DNA of 64,000 nt from Mycolicibacterium chitae (GTDB lineage Bacteria; Actinomycetota; Actinomycetes; Mycobacteriales; Mycobacteriaceae), in contig NZ_LR134355.1 of NCBI RefSeq assembly GCF_900637205.1, positions 3,658,001 through 3,722,000 of the forward strand, in the 5' to 3' direction. Below are positions 31,300 through 41,060 of the stretch, piece after piece. The notes beneath the pieces were generated by a model. The model saw only the letters and a list, made by a program, of their open reading frames with translations. It searched no databases and was not told the origin of the DNA. Positions within the stretch are counted from its first letter, which is position 1, and every line of letters begins with the position of its first letter. The translations under genes and the position numbers were made by a program.

Positions 31300-33501
31300 T
31301 TAATTGGCCAGCAGGCCCACTCGTTTCGCCTCGGCCACCGCCTCGGCACGCGAAGCCACCGCCAGCTTGCGATAGATCGAGGTCGCCTGACTCTTCACGG
31401 TCTCGCGGCCGATCATCAGTTCCTCGGCGATGCGCTGCAACGACAGATGCGTTGCCAGGTGCGGCAACAGCCGCAACTCGGCCGCGGTCAACGGCTTGCG
31501 ATCACCGCCGACGGCCAACACGCGGACCCGTTCAAGCCGTCGCAGCAGCGCCACCGCCGCCGGCTCGCGTCGCCCGGCCCGGCCCCCCTCCTCGAGATGT
31601 CGCGTCATCACCTCGCGGTCCCCGAGCACCGCCGCCGACCAGGCCAGCAGGCCGTGTCCGAGCAGCGCCGTGCGCGCCGCGAGATTTCCCAGGTTGCCCA
31701 GGAGTCGTTCGGTGATCACGATCGATTCCCTTGCCGCCGCGACCTTCCCGGTGCGGGCCTCCACTAGCGCACTGACCCCGTAGGTGACGATGAGCGGGAC
31801 GACATCGCTGAGATCGAAGGCGTCGGCGATATCCCGGGCCGTGGATCCGCGCGCCAAGCAGCCGGCCTCGTCGCCGTCACCGAGATCCAACAGGGCCAGG
31901 TGCGACAACGCGGCGGCCTGGAAGCCGGGCAGCTCGTCCAGCAGCGGCAGCGCAGATTCCAGCAACACCCGTGCCCGGTCGTTGTTGCCGAGCATCGCCT
32001 CCGCGGCGCCCAGCATCACCGTGGCCGCACCCCACCACGGGTTCACCGTGCAGTCGCCCGCCGCGCGCACCGTCTCGGCGTGCCGTACGACATCGTGCAC
32101 CCCGCCCGTGCCCACCAACGAACTCAGCAGTGCCACAGCGACTTCCACCGACGGCGTACCGTCGGCCAGCGCGGCGCCGCGGTCGGCGCGCGCCGCCCAC
32201 ATCAGCGAGCGCTGGATCGACGCCGCATCGCCGGTGGTGACGGCCAACCACGCACTGGCGATGGCCGCGTCGGGGTGCTCGGTCACGGTGCGCTCGTCCA
32301 GCATCCCCACCCGGCGGGCCAGGAGTCCGCCGCGGCCGTCGAAGCCCAACCGCACCGCCTCGCGGCCCACCAGGGCCGCGGCGTACCGGCGGTCCCCGGC
32401 GCGCAGGGCACACTCCATCGCGGCATCGAGATCGCCCTGCCGGTCCAGCATTCGAGCGGCCCGCCCGGCCAGCACCCGGAGTCGAACCGGGTCGGTTGAG
32501 CGCAGCCGATGCCGCAGGAAGTCGCCGAGCAGACTGTGGTAGCGGTACCACACCCCCTCGGCATCAAGCGAAATCACGAAGAGGTTGCCCGAACCGCGAA
32601 TCTGTTCCAGCCGTCGCGCCGAATCGGTACGGCCGAGCATCTCGTCCAGCGTGGCCGCGGAGAACCGCTGCAGGACCGTGGATTCCGTCAGGAACCGCAC
32701 GGAGTCCGGATCGAGTTGGCCGAGAACCTCTTCCATCAGGTAGTCGGCCACCAGCGGGTGGCTACCGGTCAATGCGACGGGGTCGGTGCCGTCCCGCGCC
32801 GAGAGCGCGACGAGCACCACCGCCGCCGCCCAGCCCTCGCACCTGCCCAGGACCGACGAGAACACATCGTCGTCGCAGCGCGCGCCGACGGCCGAAAAGA
32901 CCTGTGTCGCCTCTTCTTCGGACAATGCCAGATCGGTGATGTCGACCTCGACCAACCGGCCGCCCAATCGGCGCCGGGCCGCATGCACCGGCGGTACGGA
33001 ACGGCCCACCAGGACCACGGTCAGGGAGATCGGCGCCTCGGCGATCAACGCCGCCAAGGCCAGCCGAGCCGGTGCGGCCGACAGTGCGTGGACATCATCG
33101 ATCACCAGCACCAGCGGCTCGCACTCGTCCAACGCCCCGACCAGCGCCGGTACCAATTGCGTCAGCGGATCGCGACCGGGTCCGCGCAGGTAGCGCAACA
33201 CCGTCCGGTCCAACGGACACATCCGGTCGAGCGCGGTCGCAATGTGCAACAGCAGGTGCACCGGGTCGTCGTCGAGGCGGTCGAGGCGCAGCCAGGCGAA
33301 CAGCCTGGGATCGGCCTCATCCCATTGGTTGACGGCGGTGGTCTTGCCGTAGCCCGCCGGCGCCACCACCGTGACCAGATCGCCGCCCCGGGTGCCCAGC
33401 ACCGCCTTCACGATGGCGGTCCGCGGCACGCATTGACCGGGCGTACCGGGCCGCCCGATCGTGGCCGCCGGAATGAGCGGCTGCCAGTCCCCCGCCACCA
33501 C
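31300..33501 (-). CDS. LuxR family ATP-dependent regulator (MalT-like STAND protein)
   Basis: A 733-residue regulator. The N-terminal NTPase shows Walker A 'APAGYGKTT' (residues about 47-55) and Walker B 'LVLVIDDVH'; a long helical TPR-like middle follows; and the C-terminal 65 residues form a LuxR helix-turn-helix ('LSLQRIAEELMIGRETVKSQ'). Such proteins oligomerise on an inducer and activate transcription. The start is GTG. It faces the secreted haem-binding group, which lies just downstream in the same direction, and is divergent from lhr by 95 bp. The inducer and targets are unknown. Confidence 0.9.
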   Translation of the reverse strand: MVAGDWQPLIPAATIGRPGTPGQCVPRTAIVKAVLGTRGGDLVTVVAPAGYGKTTAVNQWDEADPRLFAWLRLDRLDDDPVHLLLHIATALDRMCPLDRTVLRYLRGPGRDPLTQLVPALVGALDECEPLVLVIDDVHALSAAPARLALAALIAEAPISLTVVLVGRSVPPVHAARRRLGGRLVEVDITDLALSEEEATQVFSAVGARCDDDVFSSVLGRCEGWAAAVVLVALSARDGTDPVALTGSHPLVADYLMEEVLGQLDPDSVRFLTESTVLQRFSAATLDEMLGRTDSARRLEQIRGSGNLFVISLDAEGVWYRYHSLLGDFLRHRLRSTDPVRLRVLAGRAARMLDRQGDLDAAMECALRAGDRRYAAALVGREAVRLGFDGRGGLLARRVGMLDERTVTEHPDAAIASAWLAVTTGDAASIQRSLMWAARADRGAALADGTPSVEVAVALLSSLVGTGGVHDVVRHAETVRAAGDCTVNPWWGAATVMLGAAEAMLGNNDRARVLLESALPLLDELPGFQAAALSHLALLDLGDGDEAGCLARGSTARDIADAFDLSDVVPLIVTYGVSALVEARTGKVAAARESIVITERLLGNLGNLAARTALLGHGLLAWSAAVLGDREVMTRHLEEGGRAGRREPAAVALLRRLERVRVLAVGGDRKPLTAAELRLLPHLATHLSLQRIAEELMIGRETVKSQATSIYRKLAVASRAEAVAEAKRVGLLAN

Positions 33502-33596
33502 GAAGGAATCCTATACGCGGCACCGTGACCTGCGCGCGGCTACGACAACGCGAAGACGACGCAATATTTGTCGGGCACTCTTGGCACCATGGAGGG

Positions 33597-36500
33597 GTGG
33601 CCCCTCGAATTGATCCGCTGGCTCGCTTCGGCGGGCTCACCCGGGATTGGTTCGCGGGCACCTTCGTGGCCCCCACCCCGGCCCAGGCCCAGGCCTGGGC
33701 CGCGATCGCCGACGGCGAGAACACCCTGGTCATCGCGCCCACCGGGTCCGGCAAGACGCTCGCGGCGTTCCTGTGGGCCATCGACCGGCTGGCCCAGGAT
33801 CCGCGGACCACACCCAGCACCCGGGTGCTCTACATCTCCCCGCTCAAGGCCCTGGCCGTCGACGTCGAGCGCAACCTGCGCACCCCGCTGACCGGGATCG
33901 CGCGGATCGCCGAGCGCAACAATCAACCCGCCCCGGCGATCACCGTGGGCGTTCGGTCCGGGGACACCCCGCCCAACCGTCGTCGGGAACTGATCGCCAA
34001 GCCACCCGACATCCTGATCACCACCCCAGAGTCGCTGTTCCTCATGCTGACCTCGGCCGCGCGCGAGTCGCTGACCGGCGTGCAGACGGTCATCATCGAC
34101 GAGGTGCACGCGGTGGCCGGCACCAAGCGCGGCGCCCACCTGGCGCTGTCGCTGGAACGCCTCGATGCCCTGCTGGACACACCGGCGCAGCGGATCGGCC
34201 TGTCGGCCACCGTGCGGCCGGCCGAGGAGGTGGCCCGGTTCCTGTCGGGCTCGGCCGCCGGCCCGACCAGCATCGTCGCGCCGCCGGCGACCAAGACCTT
34301 CGACCTCAGCGTGCAGGTGCCCGTGCCGGACATGGCCAATCTGGCCGAGGGCTCCATCTGGCCCGACGTCGAGGAACGCATCGTCGATCTCATCGAGGCG
34401 CACAACTCCTCGATCGTGTTCGCCAACTCGCGGCGGCTGGCCGAGCGGCTCACCGCCCGGCTCAACGAGATTCACGCCGAGCGCCTCGGCTCCGACCGTC
34501 CGAACGACAGTCCGAACCCGCGCAATCCCACGGTGGCCGGCGGCGCCCCGGCCTACGTCATGGCTAGCGGGCAGACCCTCGGCGCCGAACCGGTGTTGGC
34601 CCGCGCCCACCACGGCTCGGTGTCCAAGGAGTCGCGCGCCGAGGTCGAAAACGCGCTCAAGAGCGGCCAACTCAAGGCCGTGGTGGCCACCTCGAGCCTG
34701 GAGTTGGGCATCGACATGGGCGCGGTGGACCTGGTGATCCAGGTCGAGACCCCGCCCTCGGTGGCCAGCGGCCTGCAGCGGATCGGCCGCGCGGGCCATC
34801 AGGTCGGCGAGATCAGCCAGGGCGTGCTGTTCCCCAAGCACCGCACCGACCTGATCGGGTGCGCGGTGACGGTGCAACGCATGCTGGGCGGGGCCATCGA
34901 GGCCATGCGGGTGCCCACCAACCCACTCGACGTGCTGGCCCAGCACACAGTGGCCGCCAGCGCGCTGGAGCCGCTGGACGCCGACGTGTGGTTCGACACG
35001 GTGCGCCGCAGCGCCCCGTTCGCGACGTTGCCGCGCAGCGCCTTCGAGGCCACCCTGGACCTGCTCAGCGGCAAGTACCCGTCCACCGAGTTCGCCGAGC
35101 TGCGACCGCGGGTGGTCTACGACCGCGACACCGGCACCCTGACGGCGCGGCCCGGCGCCCAGCGCCTGGCCGTCACCTCCGGCGGCGCCATCCCGGACCG
35201 CGGCCTGTTCACGGTGTACCTGGCCAGCAGCGCCGACACCGAAAAACCCTCCCGGGTGGGTGAACTCGACGAGGAGATGGTGTACGAGTCGCGCCCCGGC
35301 GATGTGATCTCACTCGGCGCCACCAGCTGGCGGATCACCGAGATCACCCACGACCGGGTGCTGGTGGTCCCCGCCCCCGGTGAGCCGGCCCGGCTGCCGT
35401 TCTGGCGCGGCGACGGGGTGGGCCGGCCGGCCGAACTCGGGGCCGCGATCGGCGAGTTCACCGGCGAACTGGCGCGCCTTGACCGCGAGGCGTTCACCCA
35501 GCGCTGTCAGACGATCGGCTTCGACGACTACGCAGGAGACAACCTGTGGCAGCTGCTGGACGAGCAGAAGACCGCCACCGGCACCGTGCCGTCGGACAGC
35601 GCGCTGCTGGTCGAGCGGTTCCGCGACGAACTCGGCGACTGGCGGGTCATCCTGCACTCGCCGTACGGGCTGCGGGTGCACGGGCCGCTGGCGCTGGCGG
35701 TCGGCAAGCGGATCTACGAGCGCTACGGCATCGACGAGAAGCCCACCGCCTCCGACGACGGCATCATCGTGCGCCTGCCCGACACCCTCAACGGACCCGA
35801 AACCGCGCCCGGGGCAGACATTTTCGTCTTCGAGCCCGACGAGATCGAGCCGCTGGTCACCGCCGAGGTCGGCGGCTCGGCGCTGTTCGCGTCCCGCTTC
35901 CGGGAGTGCGCGGCGCGGGCGTTGCTGCTGCCGCGCCGCCACCCCGGCAAGCGGTCCCCGCTGTGGCATCAGCGCCAGCGCGCTGCGCAACTGCTCGACG
36001 TGGCCCGGCACTACCCCGACTTCCCCATCGTCCTCGAGGCCGTGCGGGAATGCCTGCAGGACGTCTACGACGTGCCGAGCCTGGTCGAGCTGATGGCCCG
36101 GATCGCGCAGCGCCGGGTGCGCGTCACCGAGGTCGAGACCACCACCCCGTCGCCGTTTGCGGCGTCGCTGCTGTTCGGCTACGTCGGGGCGTTCATGTAC
36201 GAGGGCGACAGCCCGCTGGCCGAACGGCGCGCGGCCGCACTGGCGTTGGACCCCACCCTGCTGGCCGAGTTGTTGGGCCGCATCGAGTTGCGGGAACTGC
36301 TCGACGCCGACGTCATCGCCGCGACCACCCGTCAGCTGCAGCACCTCAGCACCGAGCGGGCCGCACGGGACGCCGAGGGCGTCGCCGACCTGCTGCGGCT
36401 GCTCGGGCCGCTGACGAGCGAGGAGATCGCCGCGCGCGCCGACGGCGCCGAGGTCGATGAGTGGCTGGCGGAGCTGCGGGCGGCCAAGCGGGCGCTGCCG

Positions 36501-38171
36501 GTCTCCTACGCCGACAAGCAGTGGTGGGCCGCGGTGGAGGACATCGCCCGGCTGCGTGACGGGGTCGGGGTGGCGGTGCCGGTGGGCGTGGCCACGGCGT
36601 TCCTCGAACCCGTCGTCGACCCGCTCGGCGAGCTGCTGGGCCGCTACGCGCGCACCCGCGGACCGTTCACCACCGCCGAGGCCGCGGCGCGGTTCGGGCT
36701 GGGCCTGCGGGTGGCCGCCGACGTGCTGGGCCGCCTCGCGGTCGACGGCAAGTTGGTGCGCGGCGAATTCACCGACGTCCCTACCGATACCGGCCACGGC
36801 GACCAATGGTGCGACGCGGAGGTGCTGCGCATCCTGCGGCGGCGCTCCCTGGCGGCGCTGCGCGCCCAGATCGAGCCGGTCAGCACCGCCGCCTATGCCC
36901 GCTTCCTGCCGGCCTGGCAGCAGGTGGGCGGTGAGGCGACCGCCGGTGTCGACGGCCTGGCCACCGTGATCGATCAACTGGCCGGCGTGCCGATGCCGGC
37001 CTCCGCGATCGAACCGCTGATCTTCGGGCAACGGGTGCGCGACTATCAACCGGCGATGCTGGACGAACTGCTGGCCTCCGGCGAGGTGATCTGGTCCGGC
37101 GCCGGCCCGCTGGCCACCGGCGACGGCTGGATCGCGTTCCACGGCGCGGACGCGGCCCCGCTGTCGTTGGCGCCCCCGACCGAGCTCGAGCACACCGACG
37201 CCCACCGCGCCATCCTGGCGGCGCTCGACGGCGGGGGCGCGTACTTCTTCCGTCAGCTCAGCACCGACGGGATCGGCACCGGTGAGCTCAAAGAGGCGCT
37301 GTGGCAGCTGATCTGGGGCGGCCACGTCACCGGCGACACGTTCGCCCCGGTCCGGGCGCTGCTGACCGGCGGCCGGCGCACCGGCGCCCGCCGGTCGAGC
37401 GCCCCGGCGCATCGGCACCGCCGCGCCCCCCGGATGCGCAACTACCGCGTCGACACCAACCTCGGCGCGCATGCGCGGGACAGCGACCCGACGGTGGCCG
37501 GGCGCTGGTCGCTGCTGCCGGAAGTGGAGCTGGATTCGACGGTGCGCGCGCACTTCCAGGCCGATCAGCTGCTGGCCCGGCACGGCGTGCTGACCCGCGG
37601 CGCGGTCGCCGCCGAGAACACCCCGGGCGGGTTCGCCACGCTCTACAAGGTGCTCGCCGCGCTGGAGGAGGCCGGCCGCTGCCAGCGCGGCTATTTCGTC
37701 GAATCCCTGGGTGGGGCGCAGTTCGCCACGGCCACCACCGTGGATCGGTTGCGCGGCTTCGCCGACACCATCGACGACGAGCAGCGCGCCGGTGCCGCGC
37801 AGGTGCTCGCCGCGACCGACCCCGCCAACCCCTACGGCGCCGCGCTGCCCTGGCCCGCCCGGGCCGTCGACACCGACAGCGCGCACCGCCCGGGCCGCAA
37901 GGCTGGTGCCCTGGTGGCCCTCGTCGACGGCGAGCCGGCCTGGTACCTCGAACGCGGCGGGCGTTCGCTGCTGAGCTTCACCACCGACGTCGGCGTGCAG
38001 AACGCGGCGGCCGCGGCGCTAGCGGATCTGGTTGCGCAGCGCCGGATCCCGGGCCTGGTGGTGGAGCGCATCGACGGCGTGCCGGTGCTCACCGGCCGCG
38101 ACTCGGCCGCCGCCGCGGCGCTACTGGCCGCCGGGTTCGCCCGCACCCCGCGTGGACTGCGGTTGCGCTGA
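33597..38171 (+). CDS. lhr: ATP-dependent helicase Lhr
   Basis: A 1524-residue Lhr (large helicase-related) protein. The SF2 core begins with 'APTPAQAQAW' (Q-motif-like), Walker A 'APTGSGKTLA', 'DEVHAV' (motif II) and 'GLSAT' (motif III), then motifs around 'SSLELGIDMG' and 'QRIGRAGHQ'. A winged helix and a large C-terminal domain follow. Mycobacterial Lhr unwinds RNA:DNA hybrids in 3'-5' direction and is DNA-damage inducible. Length is close to the 1513 residues recalled for M. tuberculosis. The GTG start was chosen because similarity begins there; its stop overlaps nei by one base. Confidence 0.95.
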   Translation: MAPRIDPLARFGGLTRDWFAGTFVAPTPAQAQAWAAIADGENTLVIAPTGSGKTLAAFLWAIDRLAQDPRTTPSTRVLYISPLKALAVDVERNLRTPLTGIARIAERNNQPAPAITVGVRSGDTPPNRRRELIAKPPDILITTPESLFLMLTSAARESLTGVQTVIIDEVHAVAGTKRGAHLALSLERLDALLDTPAQRIGLSATVRPAEEVARFLSGSAAGPTSIVAPPATKTFDLSVQVPVPDMANLAEGSIWPDVEERIVDLIEAHNSSIVFANSRRLAERLTARLNEIHAERLGSDRPNDSPNPRNPTVAGGAPAYVMASGQTLGAEPVLARAHHGSVSKESRAEVENALKSGQLKAVVATSSLELGIDMGAVDLVIQVETPPSVASGLQRIGRAGHQVGEISQGVLFPKHRTDLIGCAVTVQRMLGGAIEAMRVPTNPLDVLAQHTVAASALEPLDADVWFDTVRRSAPFATLPRSAFEATLDLLSGKYPSTEFAELRPRVVYDRDTGTLTARPGAQRLAVTSGGAIPDRGLFTVYLASSADTEKPSRVGELDEEMVYESRPGDVISLGATSWRITEITHDRVLVVPAPGEPARLPFWRGDGVGRPAELGAAIGEFTGELARLDREAFTQRCQTIGFDDYAGDNLWQLLDEQKTATGTVPSDSALLVERFRDELGDWRVILHSPYGLRVHGPLALAVGKRIYERYGIDEKPTASDDGIIVRLPDTLNGPETAPGADIFVFEPDEIEPLVTAEVGGSALFASRFRECAARALLLPRRHPGKRSPLWHQRQRAAQLLDVARHYPDFPIVLEAVRECLQDVYDVPSLVELMARIAQRRVRVTEVETTTPSPFAASLLFGYVGAFMYEGDSPLAERRAAALALDPTLLAELLGRIELRELLDADVIAATTRQLQHLSTERAARDAEGVADLLRLLGPLTSEEIAARADGAEVDEWLAELRAAKRALPVSYADKQWWAAVEDIARLRDGVGVAVPVGVATAFLEPVVDPLGELLGRYARTRGPFTTAEAAARFGLGLRVAADVLGRLAVDGKLVRGEFTDVPTDTGHGDQWCDAEVLRILRRRSLAALRAQIEPVSTAAYARFLPAWQQVGGEATAGVDGLATVIDQLAGVPMPASAIEPLIFGQRVRDYQPAMLDELLASGEVIWSGAGPLATGDGWIAFHGADAAPLSLAPPTELEHTDAHRAILAALDGGGAYFFRQLSTDGIGTGELKEALWQLIWGGHVTGDTFAPVRALLTGGRRTGARRSSAPAHRHRRAPRMRNYRVDTNLGAHARDSDPTVAGRWSLLPEVELDSTVRAHFQADQLLARHGVLTRGAVAAENTPGGFATLYKVLAALEEAGRCQRGYFVESLGGAQFATATTVDRLRGFADTIDDEQRAGAAQVLAATDPANPYGAALPWPARAVDTDSAHRPGRKAGALVALVDGEPAWYLERGGRSLLSFTTDVGVQNAAAAALADLVAQRRIPGLVVERIDGVPVLTGRDSAAAAALLAAGFARTPRGLRLR

Positions 38172-38923
38172 TGCCGGAGGGCGACACCGTCTACCGGACG
38201 GCCGAGAAACTGCGCGAGGCGTTGGTGGGCAAGACCCTGACCCGCTGCGAGGTCCGGGTCCCTCGCTACGCCACGGTCGACCTGAGCGGTCAGGTGGTCG
38301 ACGAGGTGCTCTGCCGCGGCAAGCATTTGTTCATCCGCGCCGGGACCGCCAGCATCCACTCGCACCTGAAGATGGACGGCAGCTGGCAGACCGGGCGGAT
38401 GCGGGTGCCGGCCCACAAGGTCCGGATCATCCTCGAGACGGCCGATTCCCGTGCCGTCGGCGTCGATCTCGGGGTCCTGGAGATCCTGGAGCGGGCCCGC
38501 GATCTCGACGTCGTCGCGCACCTGGGCCCGGATCTGCTGGGGCCCGACTGGTCCGCGGAGGCCGCCGCGGCGAACCTGATGGCCGACCCGGGCCGCCCGA
38601 TCGCCGAGACGCTGCTGGACCAGCGGGTACTGGCCGGGGTGGGCAACGTCTACGCGAACGAACTCTGCTACGTGTTCGGACTGCGGCCGCAGACCGCCGT
38701 CGGGGCCGTGTCCGACCCGGTGCGCTTGCTGCAGCGGACCCAGCAGATGTTGTGGGCCAACCGATCCCGGGTGCAGCGGGTCACCACCGGGGACACCCGC
38801 CGGGGCCGCGACCTGTGGGTGTACGGCCGCGCGGGCGAGCCGTGCCGGCGCTGCGGGACGGCGATCGAGACCGACCGTTCCGGGGACCGGGTCACCTACT
38901 GGTGTCCGGCGTGTCAGCGCTGA
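38171..38923 (+). CDS. nei: Endonuclease VIII-like DNA glycosylase
   Basis: A 250-residue Fpg/Nei glycosylase. The catalytic start is Pro2-Glu3 after Met removal ('MPEGDTVYRTA'), the H2TH region is present ('LLDQRVLAGVGNVYANE'), and the C-terminal zinc finger has four Cys ('CRRCG' and 'CPACQ'). It removes oxidised bases and nicks the abasic site. The ATG overlaps the lhr stop (TGATG), linking two DNA-repair genes in one operon. Confidence 0.95.
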   Translation: MPEGDTVYRTAEKLREALVGKTLTRCEVRVPRYATVDLSGQVVDEVLCRGKHLFIRAGTASIHSHLKMDGSWQTGRMRVPAHKVRIILETADSRAVGVDLGVLEILERARDLDVVAHLGPDLLGPDWSAEAAAANLMADPGRPIAETLLDQRVLAGVGNVYANELCYVFGLRPQTAVGAVSDPVRLLQRTQQMLWANRSRVQRVTTGDTRRGRDLWVYGRAGEPCRRCGTAIETDRSGDRVTYWCPACQR

Positions 38924-38980
38924 CTACACCGCCCCGAGGACGCACGGGCTCCGTTGCCGGGCAACCTCCCACACTGCTAA

Positions 38981-38995
38981 CCTAAACGCATTAGA
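38981..38995. promoter_or_regulatory. Operator candidate A: CCTAA-N5-TTAGA
   Basis: Interrupted palindrome CCTAA ACGCA TTAGA in an AT-rich patch (flanks CTAA...TAG), 76 bp before the SDR at 39072. One of the repeated sites of the 39-64 kb island. Confidence 0.55.
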
Positions 38996-39071
38996 TAGCG
39001 CGTGACCTCCTCCGCGGCTCGACGTAGGCACCCGAACGCCAACGCAGCCCACCCAGAAAGCGAGTCGATCG

Positions 39072-39863
39072 GTGACTGATTCCGAAGCGCAGGACTTCCC
39101 CCTCCCCTACGCCTCGACCGACCTGAGCGGTCAGGTCGCCCTGGTGACTGGTGCGAGTTCGGGCCTGGGCAGACGCTTCGCCCAGACGCTGGCTGCCGCC
39201 GGTGCGCGCGTGGTCGTCACCGGCCGCCGCGGCGACCGACTCAAAGAAGTTGCCGACGAGATCGTCTCGACCGGCGGACAGTGCGAGCCGTTCACCATGG
39301 ACGTCACCGACGCGACCGACTGCGTGAGCGCTCTCGACCACGCCGAGTCGGCATTCGGCACCGTCACGATCCTGGTGAACAACGCCGGCATCCCCGATGC
39401 GCAGCGGGCACACAAGATGTCGCTCGAGGCCATCGACGCCGTCATTGCGACTAACGTGCGCGGCCCGTTCGTGCTGTCCTGCGAGGTGGCGCGCCGACTG
39501 ATCGCCGCGGGACTACCCGGACGGATCGTCAACCTTTCCTCGATGGCGGCCTTCAATTACACGGGCAACGGCGCGGCCCTGTACTCCTCCACCAAGGCTG
39601 CGGTCAACCGGATGACCGAGGCGCTCGCCGTGGAGTGGGTGCGCTACGGAATCAACGTCAACGCGATATCGCCCGGGTCATTCGCCTCGGAGATGCACGA
39701 CGGCATGGTCGCGCGGGTCGGCGACTTCTCGCAGCGCCTGCCGCGCAAACGGTTCGGGGAGCCGGCCCAGCTGGACAGCACGTTGCTGTTCCTGGTGGGT
39801 CCGTCGTCCGAGGTCGTGACGGGGACGGTCATCAAGGCCGACGACGGTCAGTTCCCACGCTGA
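39072..39863 (+). CDS. SDR family oxidoreductase (island SDR 1)
   Basis: A 263-residue classical short-chain dehydrogenase. The coenzyme motif is 'TGASSGLGRR' (residues 26-35), 'NNAGI' follows, and the catalytic Ser and 'YSSTK' give the Tyr-x3-Lys pair. The Arg after the glycines fits NADP(H) or either cofactor. The GTG start has a purine-rich region upstream and candidate operator A 76 bp before. It probably oxidises an alcohol or reduces a ketone in the island pathway; the substrate is unknown. Confidence 0.88.
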   Translation: MTDSEAQDFPLPYASTDLSGQVALVTGASSGLGRRFAQTLAAAGARVVVTGRRGDRLKEVADEIVSTGGQCEPFTMDVTDATDCVSALDHAESAFGTVTILVNNAGIPDAQRAHKMSLEAIDAVIATNVRGPFVLSCEVARRLIAAGLPGRIVNLSSMAAFNYTGNGAALYSSTKAAVNRMTEALAVEWVRYGINVNAISPGSFASEMHDGMVARVGDFSQRLPRKRFGEPAQLDSTLLFLVGPSSEVVTGTVIKADDGQFPR

Positions 39864-39868
39864 GGACC

Positions 39869-39905
39869 GTGGGCGGCCCGACTCCCCCGTCTTCGGGCCG
39901 CTCAC
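39869..39905. terminator. Hairpin between convergent genes
   Basis: GTGGGCGGCCCG pairs with CGGGCCGCTCAC (one mismatch) around a 13 nt loop. There is no T-run, so it may stop transcription from both sides only weakly. Confidence 0.4.
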
Positions 39906-39918
39906 CCTCACCTCGTTG

Positions 39919-40839
39919 TCATTCGCGTACAGCAGGAAGGACCATCTCGGCCACAAGGGCCAACTGCTCGAGATTCTGGGCGTTGTTGTGCTCGGCCGCG
40001 CCGAGGCGGAAGACGAAGTTGCGCACCCCGATCTCACTGAGCCGACCCACGTCATCGATGACCTGCTCGACGCCGCCGGTCAGCGGCACGCGAGTGGTTT
40101 CCTCCACCGCTCGCGTGACGATGTCACCGAAGAATCCGCTGTAGGACAACGTCGGCAGCGACTTACCCAACCGATCGCACTCGCGGCGCAGCTGTGCGAC
40201 GCCGTCGGCGTAGCGCTGCGGAGTGAGGCTGAGCGGGTGCCACCCGTCGCCAAGGCGAACGGTCCGCCGGATCGCCGCCGGGCTGTCCCCGCCGACCCAG
40301 ATCGGTGGGTGTGGCTGCCGGACCGGCAGGGGGCCCAGTTCGGGCTCATCGAGGACGATGTATTCGCCGCGGAACACTGCCGGACCCGGAGTCCAGATCT
40401 GCTTCCATGCCTGGATGTACTCGTCGGTCACCGCACCGCGGTTCCGGAAGTCCGCACCCACCGTGACGTACTCGTGCTCCGAATGGCCGGTACCCACCCC
40501 CACGGTCAGCCGCCCGCCGCTGACGATGTCCACGGTGGCCAGCGCCTTGGCCGCGGCGACCGGATGACGATAGGCGGCGATCAGGACGTCGGTGCCCAGA
40601 GCCATCCCTGGCACGACCCCAGCCAGACCGGCCAGCAGGGTGGGCGCGTCGTACCACGTCCGCGACAGCTGCGGGGGCGGACCCACTACCAGGTGGTCGG
40701 ACAGCCAGAGTCCGTCGAATCCTGCCCGCTGCGCGCTGATCGCAAAGCCCGCGATCGCGTCATAGGCCAGCTGATGGTCGAAGAACGGCATCGCGACACC
40801 GAATGTCGCCACATCAGGCGCGCCTTTATCTATCGTCAT
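39919..40839 (-). CDS. LLM class flavin/F420-dependent oxidoreductase (island LLM 1)
   Basis: A 306-residue TIM-barrel protein of the luciferase-like family. 'GFDGLWLSDHLVVGPPP' near residues 40-56 and 'GGRLTVGVGTGHSEHEYVTVG' (split, about residues 107-127) are typical of F420-dependent enzymes in mycobacteria. It probably reduces or oxidises a pathway ketone/alcohol; a Baeyer-Villiger-like monooxygenase role is also known in the family. The ATG overlaps a weak copy of the island operator. Confidence 0.86.
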   Translation of the reverse strand: MTIDKGAPDVATFGVAMPFFDHQLAYDAIAGFAISAQRAGFDGLWLSDHLVVGPPPQLSRTWYDAPTLLAGLAGVVPGMALGTDVLIAAYRHPVAAAKALATVDIVSGGRLTVGVGTGHSEHEYVTVGADFRNRGAVTDEYIQAWKQIWTPGPAVFRGEYIVLDEPELGPLPVRQPHPPIWVGGDSPAAIRRTVRLGDGWHPLSLTPQRYADGVAQLRRECDRLGKSLPTLSYSGFFGDIVTRAVEETTRVPLTGGVEQVIDDVGRLSEIGVRNFVFRLGAAEHNNAQNLEQLALVAEMVLPAVRE

Positions 40840-40843
40840 AAGT
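40829..40843. promoter_or_regulatory. Operator candidate B1 (weak): TCTAT-N5-TAAGT
   Basis: Imperfect match to the island palindrome, overlapping the start codon of the LLM gene on the minus strand. The weakest of the series; it may be chance. Confidence 0.25.
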
Positions 40844-40932
40844 TTTATACCTTACGCGACGGGAGGTTCCGGCAGCCAAGGGTTGCAGGCATCCCTCAAT
40901 GCGAACAGGCCGATCACGTCTTGACCAACTTA

Positions 40933-40947
40933 CCTATAGATATAAGG
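40933..40947. promoter_or_regulatory. Operator candidate B2: CCTAT-N5-TAAGG
   Basis: CCTAT AGATA TAAGG within TTA...TTAA flanks, 113 bp before the first tandem P450 (41061) and 93 bp before the divergent LLM gene. Confidence 0.55.
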
Positions 40948-41060
40948 TTAAGTCTGAACTGCGGCCCGCAGGACCAACCGCACCGGCGGCGACACCGCCG
41001 GATCGTCTTCGTGCCTTCGCGACCGGATTTCCACCACCGCACAACGACAGGATGAGAGAC

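Noticed and set aside
35310..37886. 858-codon open frame antisense to lhr
   Set aside because: Mirror frame of a real gene; the protein is Gly/Arg/His-rich without domains.
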